A stretch of 64,000 nt of DNA from Flavobacteriaceae bacterium GF1 (GTDB lineage: Bacteria > Bacteroidota > Bacteroidia > Flavobacteriales > Flavobacteriaceae): contig WNKP01000001.1 of assembly GCA_009797885.1 (NCBI GenBank), positions 248,001-312,000 of the forward strand. Reading direction: 5' to 3'. Position 1 is the first letter of the stretch, and the number at the start of each line of letters is the position of its first letter. The position numbers and the translations under genes were made by a program. The notes beneath the pieces were generated by a model, which did no database searches, was not told the origin of the DNA, and saw nothing but the letters and a program-made list of their open reading frames with translations. Positions 35,278 to 44,129 of this stretch are shown piece by piece.

Positions 35278-35293
35278 AAATAAAAATTTATTT
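35278..35293. promoter_or_regulatory. Palindrome in the LysR/sbtA intergenic region
   Basis: AAATAAA-AA-TTTATTT, a perfect 7-2-7 inverted repeat with the T-N11-A layout of LysR-type sites, in the 98 bp between the divergent genes and upstream of a CACCTTTG box (35305) that probably serves the transporter gene. Confidence 0.4.
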
Positions 35294-35344
35294 TCAAATT
35301 ATTACACCTTTGCACGATTTTATAATTAACCAATACTACGGCAT

Positions 35345-36307
35345 ATGGATTTACATTTGCTCATTGATAATCTTACCAATCCGGCCTTACTCTTTTTCTT
35401 TCTGGGAATAATAGCCGTACAGCTTAGAAGCGATTTGGAAATTCCCCCTACGTCTTCAAAATTCATATCCCTATACCTGCTTTTTGCCATTGGTTTCAAG
35501 GGAGGATTGGAGTTATCACATAGTGAACTGAACCTTGAGATTTTATGGTCCCTCCTATTTGGTGTAGTCCTCTCCATTGTGGTCCCTATCTACTCCTATT
35601 TTATTTTGCGCAGAAAATTCTCGGTTGAAAACTCCGGGGCCATTGCTGCGGCATATGGTTCCGTAAGTGCCGTAACCTTTGTTACGGCCATCACTTTTCT
35701 TGAAATAGAACGAATAGATTTTGGTGGGCATATGGTGGCCGTAATGGCGTTAATGGAAGCACCTTCAATCATTGTTGGTGTACTTTTAATGTCCTTCTTC
35801 AAAAAAGAGAAGCCCAAAAATGGTGACTTCAAAAAAGTGATCCACCACGCATTGACCAATGGCAGTGTTTTACTCATATTGGGTAGTCTGGCCATTGGGT
35901 TTTTGGCCAATGACCAACAAGCTGAAGGTATAAAACCATTTACCACCGATATTTTCAAAGGTTTCCTGGCCGTATTCCTACTCGATATGGGGATTACCAG
36001 TGGCCGAAAGCTCAATGATTTTCTCAAAAAAGGTTGGTTTGCCCTAATTTTTGCTCTGGTCATTCCCATTATTAATGGAATATTGGTGGCGTGGGCCAGT
36101 GCATACATCACCGCAAGTGAAGGCAATCGATTCCTTTTTGCAATTTTGGCCGCCAGCGCATCCTATATTGCGGTTCCAGCCGCTATGCGACTTGCAGCCC
36201 CCAAAGCCAATCCCAGTCTTTACCTGCCCATGGCATTGGCGATAACCTTTCCTTTCAATATCACTTTAGGCATGCCACTTTATCTGTATATTGTGCAAAA
36301 CTTTTAG
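35345..36307 (+). CDS. SbtA-type sodium-dependent bicarbonate transporter
   Basis: A 320-residue membrane protein with about ten helices in two inverted halves, matching the SbtA (PF05982-type) family: landmarks include FAIGFKGGLELS, the GSVSAVTFVTAITFLE helix, and the second-half counterpart ASASYIAVPAAMRLAAP. In cyanobacteria SbtA imports bicarbonate with Na+. In a heterotrophic flavobacterium it would supply HCO3- for carboxylations (anaplerosis, fatty acid synthesis). No PII-like sbtB gene is adjacent. It is divergent from a LysR gene. Confidence 0.9.
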   Translation: MDLHLLIDNLTNPALLFFFLGIIAVQLRSDLEIPPTSSKFISLYLLFAIGFKGGLELSHSELNLEILWSLLFGVVLSIVVPIYSYFILRRKFSVENSGAIAAAYGSVSAVTFVTAITFLEIERIDFGGHMVAVMALMEAPSIIVGVLLMSFFKKEKPKNGDFKKVIHHALTNGSVLLILGSLAIGFLANDQQAEGIKPFTTDIFKGFLAVFLLDMGITSGRKLNDFLKKGWFALIFALVIPIINGILVAWASAYITASEGNRFLFAILAASASYIAVPAAMRLAAPKANPSLYLPMALAITFPFNITLGMPLYLYIVQNF

Positions 36308-36315
36308 TGAAATCT

Positions 36316-36879
36316 ATGGAAAAACATCGTTGCGGATGGTGCTTGGGCGATCCGTTGTACGAAGCTTATCATGACGAAGAATGGGGTGTTCCCGTGACTG
36401 ATGACGACACCTTGTTTGAGTTCCTGGTCCTGGAAACATTTCAGGCCGGTTTAAGTTGGATTACCGTTCTTAAAAAACGTGAGAACTTTAGAAGGGCATT
36501 TGACAATTTTGACTATCACAGAATAGCGCAATACGATCAAAAGAAAATTGATACCCTATTGGACGATTCCGGAATTATAAGGAACAAGCTTAAAATATAC
36601 GCTACCGTAACCAATGCACAGGCCTTTATGAAAGTTCAAGGGGAATTTGGAAGTTTTTCAAAATACATTTGGGATTTTGTAGATGGAAAACCGATTAAAA
36701 ATGCCTTTGAAAACTATAAGGATGCCCCGGCCAAGACCGCGCTTTCCGATACGTTGAGCAAGGATTTAAAGAAGAGGGGATTCAAGTTTGTGGGCAGTAC
36801 CGTTGTTTATGCCCATATGCAAGCCACGGGAATGGTCAATGATCATGAGGTGAACTGCTTTCGCTATTCCCAAGTCTAA
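36316..36879 (+). CDS. tag: DNA-3-methyladenine glycosylase I
   Basis: Removes 3-methyladenine from alkylated DNA (base excision repair). The product from ATG 36316 is 187 residues and begins MEKHRCGWCLGDPLYEAYHDEEWG, which holds the zinc-binding CxxC start and the conserved YHDEEWG of the Tag family; the later ETFQAGLSW and GFKFVGSTVVYAHMQATG segments also fit, as does the C-terminal His/Cys pair (DHEVNCFR). A GTG at 36307 overlapping the sbtA stop is possible but less likely. It follows the transporter by 8 bp. Confidence 0.95.
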   Translation: MEKHRCGWCLGDPLYEAYHDEEWGVPVTDDDTLFEFLVLETFQAGLSWITVLKKRENFRRAFDNFDYHRIAQYDQKKIDTLLDDSGIIRNKLKIYATVTNAQAFMKVQGEFGSFSKYIWDFVDGKPIKNAFENYKDAPAKTALSDTLSKDLKKRGFKFVGSTVVYAHMQATGMVNDHEVNCFRYSQV

Positions 36880-36948
36880 TAAAGGGGTTTCCCTAAAGTC
36901 TTGATATTTGCCTATTTTCGCTTTAATCAACCACTCTAAACTACACCA

Positions 36949-38607
36949 ATGGGATTTCTAACTATTGCATCCTTCATAGGGTTCACGCTATTTGTTGCCG
37001 TGGTATCTTGGTACGCTACCCGAAAAACAGATGAAAAATCGGCCGAAGGATATTATTTGGGAGGAAGGACCCTAGGTGCCGTTACCATTGCAGGTTCATT
37101 GCTTTTGACCAACCTATCCGCCGAGCAAATCGTTGGATTGAACGGACAGGCTTTTGCAGAAGGCCTCATGGTTATGGCCTGGGAGACCCTTGCGGCCATT
37201 GCCATGGTTTTTACGGCAATATTTCTATTGCCAAAGTATATGAAGAAGGGAATTACCACAATCCCGCAATTTATTGAAAGCCGGTTCGATAAACATACCA
37301 AAGCCATACTTTCCATCCTTTTCCTTTTCGCCTATGGGGTTGTTTTGTTGCCTACCATTTTGTACTCTGGATCCCTGGCCTTTAGTACCATGTTCAATTT
37401 GCCCGATGTCCTTAACATGGATTCCTGGACCGTTATCTGGATATGTGTTTGGGCCATAGGCACCATTGGGATGATTTATGCCGTGTTTGGAGGATTAAAG
37501 GCAGTTGCCGTTTCCGATCTGATCAATGCCATAGGCCTACTGGCGGGGGGTATCCTTATTCCCATTTTTGGACTTTTATTAATTGGGGATGGCAGTTTGG
37601 GGGATGGATTAAAAACCCTATGGAACTCCAACCCGGAAAAGTTTGTAATGAAGGGGAAAGTGGATTCCTCAATCCCTTTTGGTACCATTTTTACCGGAAT
37701 GATGTTGGCACAGGTGTACTACTGGGGCACCAATCAATCCATCTTGCAACGGGTTTTTGGGGCCATAAGCTTAAAAGAAGGTCAAAAAGGGATGCTTTTG
37801 GCTGCATTTGTAAAAGTTATAATCCCCCTTGTGGTGGTTGTCCCTGGAATTATTTCCTGGCATGTGTTCGACGGACAGTTGGAAAATCCGGATCAAGCCT
37901 ATCCCGCTTTGGTAGCCAAGGTCCTTCCGGCGGCCTTAACCGGATTCTTTGCGGCGGTCCTTTTTGGGGCCGTACTCAGCTCGTTCAACAGTCTTTTAAA
38001 CAGTAGCGTCACCTTATTTGGGGTGGATCTGTACCGATTTTTCTTTAAGCCCAATGCATCCGATATAGAAACCGTAAAGGCCGGAAAGCGTTTTGGGCTT
38101 GGACTTGGATTTATATCCATGATCATTGCCCCGTTTATTGCCAATGCCCCAGACGGCCTTTTTACGTACATTCAACAATCTTTGGGAAGTCTAAGCGTTC
38201 CCATTCTTGCCGTGGTAATGACCGGCATATTGACAAAAAAAGTCCCCGCATTGGGAGCCAAGGTAGTGATGATCGGAGGAGTTCTCCTATACTTGATCAG
38301 CCTGCTCTTCCTGGAGCCCTATTTTAGGGAAAGTGCCGTTATTACGGCACAGGCCCAGGGCATTACGGATGTGGCCCAGCTAAGTATCATAAAAGCAGAA
38401 GCCTACCCTCATTATCTCCATGTAATGGGAATCCTATTTGTCTTTAACATCATGGTCATGCTACTTTTTGGTTGGTTACGGCCCAAAAAGGTATTTACCT
38501 TGGAAAAGGACACCGAGGCCATAGAGATTACCCCTTGGAAGTATGCCTTTGCCATTGGGGCTTTCATCACCCTATTGGTAGTAAGCACCTATTTCATTTT
38601 CACTTAA
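36949..38607 (+). CDS. Sodium/solute symporter (SSS family), probably for sugars
   Basis: A 552-residue protein with about 14 helices of the SSS/SLC5 fold. Family features include the N-terminal SAEGYYLGGRTLG, the NLSAEQIVGLNGQAF helix and VAVSDLINAIG. It resembles the SLC5 sodium/sugar branch, and the alpha-glucosidase gene 16 bp downstream points to a glucoside or glucose as cargo. Expected to drive uptake across the inner membrane with Na+, normal for a marine bacterium. A TATTTTCG box (36913) may be its promoter. Confidence 0.9.
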   Translation: MGFLTIASFIGFTLFVAVVSWYATRKTDEKSAEGYYLGGRTLGAVTIAGSLLLTNLSAEQIVGLNGQAFAEGLMVMAWETLAAIAMVFTAIFLLPKYMKKGITTIPQFIESRFDKHTKAILSILFLFAYGVVLLPTILYSGSLAFSTMFNLPDVLNMDSWTVIWICVWAIGTIGMIYAVFGGLKAVAVSDLINAIGLLAGGILIPIFGLLLIGDGSLGDGLKTLWNSNPEKFVMKGKVDSSIPFGTIFTGMMLAQVYYWGTNQSILQRVFGAISLKEGQKGMLLAAFVKVIIPLVVVVPGIISWHVFDGQLENPDQAYPALVAKVLPAALTGFFAAVLFGAVLSSFNSLLNSSVTLFGVDLYRFFFKPNASDIETVKAGKRFGLGLGFISMIIAPFIANAPDGLFTYIQQSLGSLSVPILAVVMTGILTKKVPALGAKVVMIGGVLLYLISLLFLEPYFRESAVITAQAQGITDVAQLSIIKAEAYPHYLHVMGILFVFNIMVMLLFGWLRPKKVFTLEKDTEAIEITPWKYAFAIGAFITLLVVSTYFIFT

Positions 38608-38623
38608 CAAAGAGGATTATTTT

Positions 38624-40288
38624 ATGAAGAGAACCTGGTGGAAGGAGAGTGTGGTGTATCAAATATATCCGCGCTCGTTCAAGGACACTTCTGGCAATGG
38701 GGTGGGGGATATTCCTGGAATTGTGGACAAACTGGATTATATCAAATCACTTGGGGTTGATGTAATATGGCTTTGTCCGGTATATGAATCCCCCAATGAT
38801 GACAATGGGTACGACATCAGTGACTATCGCAAGATTTCCGAAGATTTTGGGGGACAATCCGCTTTTGACAGCTTATTGGAACAAACGCACCAAAGGGGAT
38901 TGAAGTTGGTCATGGACTTGGTGGCCAATCACACCTCCGATGAGCATTTTTGGTTTAGGGAATCCAAAAAATCCAGGGACAATCCTTATCGTGACTATTA
39001 CATTTGGCATGAAGGTAAAAATGGAGGACCGCCCAACAATTGGATGTCCTTTTTTAGTGGAAGTGCCTGGGAGTACGACACTGCCACTGAACAATATTAT
39101 CTGCACTATTTTACCAAAAAACAACCCGATTTGAATTGGGAAAATCCCGAAGTCAGGCGGGAAATCTTTGATGTTATCGAATTTTGGTTCAAAAAGGGAG
39201 TGGATGGTTTCCGAATGGATGTCATTTCCCTGATTTCAAAGCCAGAAACCTTCCAGGATACGTCCTACGTTAAATTCCAGGACACCATTGTCAATCAATA
39301 TGCCAATGGACCAAAAATACATGACTACCTGCATGAGATGAACAGCGAAGTACTTTCCAAGTATGATATCATGACCGTTGGGGAAGGTCCGGGCATAAAC
39401 CTGAAAAATGCCCCCCTCTATGTTGATGAAAAAAGAGGAGAATTACATATGGTCTTCCATTTTGACCATATGTACATTGATTGCGGTGAAGGGGGAAAGT
39501 ACGATCCGCAACCCTTTGGGCTCCCCAAATTCAAAAAAGTGTTTTCCGATTGGGACAACGCTTTAAAAAATAAAGGGTGGGGAAGCATTTTTTTGGGCAA
39601 CCACGATTTTTCCAGAATGCTGTCCCGCTTTGGAAATGATGGCAAATACCATGAAGTTTCCGCTAAACTCCTGGCTACACTTTTATTGACCCTAAGAGGA
39701 ACGGTGTATCTTTATCAGGGGGATGAGATTGGAATGACCAATGTGGCCTATCCAGGCATTGCATATTATAATGATGTAGAGACCCTGAATGCATGGAAGG
39801 AGAAGGAAGAAAAAGGAAATGATATGCAGGGGTTCTTAAAGGTGGTACATGCCCAAAGCCGTGATAATGCACGCTCGCCCATGCAATGGGATTCCAGCAA
39901 AAATGCGGGATTCAGTACTGGGGACCCGTGGTTGGCCGTAAATCCCAACCATGGTTCCATAAACGTAGCGGAGCAAGAAAAAAAGGAAAACTCCATCCTT
40001 AACTACTATCGGGAGATGATTACATTCCGAAAGGAAAACCCGGTATTGGTTTATGGGGATTATGAATGTATGCAGGAAGAACATCCACAATTATTTGTCT
40101 ATAGACGGTGGGATTCGGAATCCGAATTCCTTATACTCCATAATATGGGTGATGGACCAGAAGAGTTTATCACCGATTTGAGGGAGGAACAGTTTGAATT
40201 GCGCAAGACCAACCTTTTGGAGAATTTGAAAAGACCGTTCCATCTTGGACCCTGGCAGACCAAGATTTTAAAAAAATCCAGTAGTTAG
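38624..40288 (+). CDS. GH13 alpha-glucosidase, oligo-1,6-glucosidase type
   Basis: A 554-residue cytoplasmic glucosidase. Catalytic residues can be placed: nucleophile D199 (DGFRMDV), acid/base E254 (TVGEGPG) and transition-state stabiliser D328 (GNHDFSR). Region V reads QPDLNWENP and the residue after the nucleophile is Val200; in characterised GH13 enzymes this Val goes with alpha-1,6 (isomaltose-type) preference, while Thr goes with alpha-1,4. No signal peptide, so it would cut short oligosaccharides after import by the symporter encoded just upstream. Specificity is inferred. Confidence 0.93.
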   Translation: MKRTWWKESVVYQIYPRSFKDTSGNGVGDIPGIVDKLDYIKSLGVDVIWLCPVYESPNDDNGYDISDYRKISEDFGGQSAFDSLLEQTHQRGLKLVMDLVANHTSDEHFWFRESKKSRDNPYRDYYIWHEGKNGGPPNNWMSFFSGSAWEYDTATEQYYLHYFTKKQPDLNWENPEVRREIFDVIEFWFKKGVDGFRMDVISLISKPETFQDTSYVKFQDTIVNQYANGPKIHDYLHEMNSEVLSKYDIMTVGEGPGINLKNAPLYVDEKRGELHMVFHFDHMYIDCGEGGKYDPQPFGLPKFKKVFSDWDNALKNKGWGSIFLGNHDFSRMLSRFGNDGKYHEVSAKLLATLLLTLRGTVYLYQGDEIGMTNVAYPGIAYYNDVETLNAWKEKEEKGNDMQGFLKVVHAQSRDNARSPMQWDSSKNAGFSTGDPWLAVNPNHGSINVAEQEKKENSILNYYREMITFRKENPVLVYGDYECMQEEHPQLFVYRRWDSESEFLILHNMGDGPEEFITDLREEQFELRKTNLLENLKRPFHLGPWQTKILKKSSS

Positions 40289-40309
40289 AAAATCACAGTG
40301 TAAGGAAGC

Positions 40310-40891
40310 ATGTTACTAAAATCCCCAACCTTTGTTATCCTCCTCTTCTTCTGCGTTGCGTCTTTTGGGCAGAAAAAGCAGGAACAGGAATTTAGAATAG
40401 ACAAAAAGGAGCTCCCGGACGGGGTTATGGCTTTATTGTCCAACTACTTGGACAACGCAAAACGACTGCGTTATTACAAGGAACGTGACGGTGAAAAATC
40501 ATCGTATGAAGTAAAGTTCAAAAAAGACAAGCTTCACTACAGTATCGAATTTGACGAAAAAGGAGTATTGGAAGATGTGGAACTCCTTATAAAACAAACG
40601 GATATTCCCAATGAACCCTTTGGCAAAATGACCCAATATTTAAAGTCGAATCATAATAAATATCGCATTAAGAAGATACAACGGCAATACGTAAATACCG
40701 GTGATGCAGCACAAACTTTAAAAGAGGCCTTTCAAAATCGAATCCTCCCAAAACTCAGGTATGAATTGATCATTGCCACAAAAGATGAAAATGGGTACGG
40801 GGAATTTGAATTGACCTTTGATGCCAATGGCGAACATCTTTTGACCCGAAAAGCGGTAAAAACCAAATACGACCATGTGCTGTTCCAGTAG
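40310..40891 (+). CDS. Exported PepSY-like protein
   Basis: A 193-residue secreted protein; signal peptide SPTFVILLFFCVASFGQ. The mature part has two repeats of strand-turn-strand with KKDKLHYSIEFDEKGVLEDVELL and NGYGEFELTFDANGEHLLTRKAV, resembling PepSY-like domains; function unknown. Its last 17 bp overlap the start of the next gene, so both are translated together. Confidence 0.7.
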   Translation: MLLKSPTFVILLFFCVASFGQKKQEQEFRIDKKELPDGVMALLSNYLDNAKRLRYYKERDGEKSSYEVKFKKDKLHYSIEFDEKGVLEDVELLIKQTDIPNEPFGKMTQYLKSNHNKYRIKKIQRQYVNTGDAAQTLKEAFQNRILPKLRYELIIATKDENGYGEFELTFDANGEHLLTRKAVKTKYDHVLFQ

Positions 40892-41561
40892 ACCGTTGTG
40901 GTTATCCTTGCCCTTCCTTTTCATTGTTTTTTTAGGACGCTCCCAAGAAAACCTAACTGCCTATTGGCAACCTTCGCTGGCCATTAACTATGGGGTTACG
41001 GAGACGTATTCCCACAATTTTTCCCTTCAGAACCGTAACTATATTTTTGAGGAGGAGGAGTTACAACTTAATGTACGGCATTTGGACCTGGTCCATTTTT
41101 CCAATTTGCAACTTCAGGATAACCAAAGTATTGCCTTTGGAGTCCTATACAGGTTTCGAGAAGGGTTTGACGACGGAACCAACGAACTCAGACTTACACA
41201 GCAGTACAATATTACCTCCAAACCGTTTGTAGTCCGGTATGGGCAGCGGTGGCGAACAGAGCAACGAATAACAAGTGCCCGGACCACGCATCGGTTTCGC
41301 TACCGTTTCAGCCTTGACTTTCCCTTACAAGGTGAAAAACTGGATGTTGGAGAGGCTTATTTTGTTGGAAATGCAGAAAGTCTTTTAAGCATAGCCAACG
41401 GAAGCCTTCCTCAATACGATGCCCGTTTGACCTTGAATTTAGGGTGGAGGTTAAGTGATACCTCCAAATTTCAATTCGGCGTGGAATACCGAACCGAGGA
41501 TTTTAGTCAAGACCTACAACACGTGCTTTTCTTCTTAAGCGCCCTTAACGTTTCGCTCTAG
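40875..41561 (+). CDS. DUF2490 outer-membrane-type protein
   Basis: A 228-residue protein with a signal peptide (WLSLPFLFIVFLGRSQ) and many amphipathic beta-strands rich in aromatic and Arg residues (FVVRYGQRWRTEQR; RFRYRFSLDFPL). It matches DUF2490, a Bacteroidetes family thought to form small outer membrane barrels. The role is unknown. It overlaps the previous gene by 17 bp and the convergent aat gene by 27 bp. Confidence 0.8.
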   Translation: MCCSSRPLWLSLPFLFIVFLGRSQENLTAYWQPSLAINYGVTETYSHNFSLQNRNYIFEEEELQLNVRHLDLVHFSNLQLQDNQSIAFGVLYRFREGFDDGTNELRLTQQYNITSKPFVVRYGQRWRTEQRITSARTTHRFRYRFSLDFPLQGEKLDVGEAYFVGNAESLLSIANGSLPQYDARLTLNLGWRLSDTSKFQFGVEYRTEDFSQDLQHVLFFLSALNVSL

Positions 41562-42206
41562 AATACCTATAAATGCTTCCCGGGGTATTTCTTCTCCCCC
41601 CAAGCTTTGGAGATGTTTGGTATGCACTTGGCAATCAATTAGGGCATACCCCTTTTGGGACAGTTCATGGGCTAATTTTATAAAGGCATATTTTGAGGCA
41701 TTGGAAACCTTACTGAACATGCTTTCCCCGCAGAAAACACCGCCCAGATCAACGCCATAAAGGCCTCCGACCAATTCGTCATCACGCCAAACCTCATACG
41801 ATTTTGCAAATCCTTTTTGATGGAGTTGCAGGTAGGCCTCCCGCATGTTTTTGGTGATCCAAGTGCCCTGCTGCCCTTTTCGTTTTTGTTTGGCGCAATG
41901 GTCCAGTACCGTATCAAAAGCTTCGTTTTTTGTCAATCGGAACGTTCCCCCCTGCATTACCTTCCGCATACTCTTGGAAATCCTTACTTTTTCCGGAAAC
42001 AGGACCATCCTGGGATCGGGACTCCACCACAAGATAAGGTCATCATCATTAAACCATGGGAAAATTCCATTTTTATAAGCCAGTAAAATCCGTTCTGGGG
42101 ATAAATCCCCTCCAACGGCCAATAGCCCATCTGCATTGGCATTCTCCACGGGAGGGAATTCCAATCGATCATCCAAAAAATAAAGTGGCAAGCCCTTACC
42201 TTCCAT
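41535..42206 (-). CDS. aat: Leucyl/phenylalanyl-tRNA-protein transferase
   Basis: Adds Leu or Phe from aminoacyl-tRNA to proteins with N-terminal Arg or Lys, marking them for ClpAP-type degradation (N-degron pathway). ATG 42206 gives a 223-residue protein beginning with the typical PLYFLDDRLEFPP. Family motifs: GLLAVGGDLSPERILLAYKNGIFPW, WWSPDPRMVLFP, and the C-terminal catalytic region DCQVHTKHLQSLGG. The same frame is open further upstream, but that part lies inside the neighbouring transporter gene and is not typical of the family. Confidence 0.95.
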   Translation of the reverse strand: MEGKGLPLYFLDDRLEFPPVENANADGLLAVGGDLSPERILLAYKNGIFPWFNDDDLILWWSPDPRMVLFPEKVRISKSMRKVMQGGTFRLTKNEAFDTVLDHCAKQKRKGQQGTWITKNMREAYLQLHQKGFAKSYEVWRDDELVGGLYGVDLGGVFCGESMFSKVSNASKYAFIKLAHELSQKGYALIDCQVHTKHLQSLGGEEIPREAFIGILERNVKGA

Positions 42207-42247
42207 TTCCACGGTGCAATTTTTATTCAAAATTATTGCAAATTCCC

Positions 42248-43624
42248 TTAAAAAAACAATAATCCCGCGATGTAGATGGTACCGCCCAAAAACATAAACA
42301 ACAAGGTGTAGGGCAAAATTTCCTTGGCCTTCAGCTTTGTAATGCCCAATAACGGCAATGCCCAAAAGGGTTGAAGCATATTTGTTACCTGGTCCCCATA
42401 AGCCAAGGCCATAACTGCTTTGGGCAGGGGAACCCCCAAAGCCAACGCGGATTCCAACACCAGGGGACCCTGAATGGCCCACTGACCTCCACCACTAGGG
42501 ACGAATACATTCACCAAACCCGCACTGAAAAAGGTAAATAAGGGCAAGGTAACACTGTTGCTAATGGACACGAAAAAATCCGAGATTTGCCCAATCATTC
42601 CGCTCCCCCCCATTACCCCCATAATGCCAAAATAGAGCGGAAATTGTATGAGGATGCCGGAGACATCACCTATGGCCTCTTCCACGGCCTTTAAAAAACT
42701 TGAAAAGTTCCCATGGAGTATAATGGCAAGCCCCAACATGAAAAAATTCAATAGATTGGGTGTTAAATTCATTTTTTTTAGAAAGGGGAGATATTGGATA
42801 AGGAAGGCTGCCAAGATCAATGCGCCAAATGTTAAGGACAGTAGTTTGGAATGTTCCAATTTTTCGGCTCCTGAAAGTCCTTGTTTATGGACCTTTTGAA
42901 ATTGATACGGACGTAAATCCGTTGTAGTAGGCTTTGTTTTCCGTCCCAGATAATACACCAATACTGAAATTGACAGCACTACCACAATAAAGGTGAGCAT
43001 ATTTCCAAAACTGAAAATCGTCTCCGAAGTGGAAATGGACTGGGGCAACCCATGCACCAATGCGTCGTTTTGGAAGCTTTTCATCAGCGCTTCCAAATGT
43101 CCTTTTTCGGAGACCTTTAAAGGTGCGGAACCACTGATGCCCCCATGCCAAACCATTAATCCCAAATACCCACAGGCACCAATGAGTGGGTAGTTAATGG
43201 GAATATCCCGCTCTTGGGCATATTCCCCGACCTTTCTTGCCAAAAGGGCCCCAAAAATCAATCCCAAACCCCAATTAAAAAAAGAAACCAACATCGTGGG
43301 CAATGCAACCAAAATGGCTGCATTAGCAGGGTTTTTAACAAAACCGGTCAGCCGCATGATCAATTGCTCCATGGGCCTGCTCAGTACCAATACATGCCCA
43401 AGGACCAAAATCAACATCATTTGATAGGCAAAGACCAATAGTCCGTTGTTCCAAACCCCTTGTTCCCAAAGCCTCAGTACGTGAAGTAAATGGTTGCCTT
43501 GCTCAGGTACGTTACCGAAAACCAGGGCCAGGGCCAAGGTCAACACGGTAAGCAGTACTGCAATTGTAAATGGAGAAGGTAAAAAGCGCCTAAAAGTATG
43601 TTCTATGAGCTTGGTAAAGCCCAT
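42248..43624 (-). CDS. AtoE-type short-chain fatty acid transporter
   Basis: A 458-residue inner membrane protein with about 11-12 helices. It matches the short-chain fatty acid transporter family (AtoE): the start LIEHTFRRFLPSPFTIAVLLT, the NWGLGLIFGALLARKVG segment, and FVPSGGGQWAIQGP near the C-terminus. It should move small carboxylates such as acetoacetate or butyrate. It follows the DUF3127 gene by 3 bp and is probably cotranscribed; no fatty acid enzymes are adjacent to define the substrate. Confidence 0.88.
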   Translation of the reverse strand: MGFTKLIEHTFRRFLPSPFTIAVLLTVLTLALALVFGNVPEQGNHLLHVLRLWEQGVWNNGLLVFAYQMMLILVLGHVLVLSRPMEQLIMRLTGFVKNPANAAILVALPTMLVSFFNWGLGLIFGALLARKVGEYAQERDIPINYPLIGACGYLGLMVWHGGISGSAPLKVSEKGHLEALMKSFQNDALVHGLPQSISTSETIFSFGNMLTFIVVVLSISVLVYYLGRKTKPTTTDLRPYQFQKVHKQGLSGAEKLEHSKLLSLTFGALILAAFLIQYLPFLKKMNLTPNLLNFFMLGLAIILHGNFSSFLKAVEEAIGDVSGILIQFPLYFGIMGVMGGSGMIGQISDFFVSISNSVTLPLFTFFSAGLVNVFVPSGGGQWAIQGPLVLESALALGVPLPKAVMALAYGDQVTNMLQPFWALPLLGITKLKAKEILPYTLLFMFLGGTIYIAGLLFF

Positions 43625-43627
43625 AGA

Positions 43628-44008
43628 TTAAAAAGGAAGGTCGTCGTGATCGTCGTCCGAGAATTCCTCTGCAGGTTCAAAAGCTTCCATTGGGGGAACG
43701 GGCGGCATTTCCGGATTGTTCTGCGCGGCGTTTTCCATATTTTCAATACGCCAACCCTGAATGGAATTGAAATACTTGGTCTCCCCTTGGGGATTTACCC
43801 ATTCCCTTCCCCTAAGATTAATACTGATCTTCACCAATTGCCCCACTTGATAACTGTTCAACAAATCTGTTTTATCCTGAACAAATTCCACCAAAATATG
43901 TTGGGGATATTGCTCCTCAGTGGTAACGACAAGTTCGCGTTTTCTAAAACCATTGGTGCCATAGGTTTTGGTGTCATCTATCAATTTTATCCTTCCCTGA
44001 ATTTCCAT
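43628..44008 (-). CDS. DUF3127 OB-fold-like protein
   Basis: A 126-residue cytoplasmic protein, start ATG 44008 (MEIQGRIKLI). The first about 85 residues form a compact beta domain matching DUF3127 (KRELVVTTEEQYPQHILVEF; GWRIENME), related to single-stranded-DNA-binding OB folds, and the tail is disordered and very acidic with an SSB-like end (DDDHDDLPF). The acidic tip ending in Phe is the type of tail used by SSB to recruit partners, so DNA- or partner-binding is plausible; unproven. Confidence 0.85.
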   Translation of the reverse strand: MEIQGRIKLIDDTKTYGTNGFRKRELVVTTEEQYPQHILVEFVQDKTDLLNSYQVGQLVKISINLRGREWVNPQGETKYFNSIQGWRIENMENAAQNNPEMPPVPPMEAFEPAEEFSDDDHDDLPF

Positions 44009-44103
44009 GCGTATTAATTTTATGTTCACCAAAAATAGGGAAAATGGAGCGCGGCGCAACTATGGCATCCCATCCTTTTTCAACAAAAGAATCCTTTTTC
44101 CAG

Positions 44104-44111
44104 TATCTTTA
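44104..44111 (+). promoter_or_regulatory. Candidate -7 box of the orphan histidine kinase
   Basis: TATCTTTA, one mismatch to TAnnTTTG, 18 bp before the ATG at 44130. Confidence 0.35.
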
Positions 44112-44129
44112 TATCCAACAGGACTTCGT

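Noticed and set aside
42207-42482. N-terminal extension of aat by 92 residues
   Set aside because: It lies inside the neighbouring AtoE-type gene and is unlike Aat proteins; the normal family N-terminus starts at 42206.
44007-44129. N-terminal extension of the orphan histidine kinase
   Set aside because: It overlaps the divergent DUF3127 start region; ATG 44130 places a basic segment and then the first helix normally, with a -7-like box just upstream.
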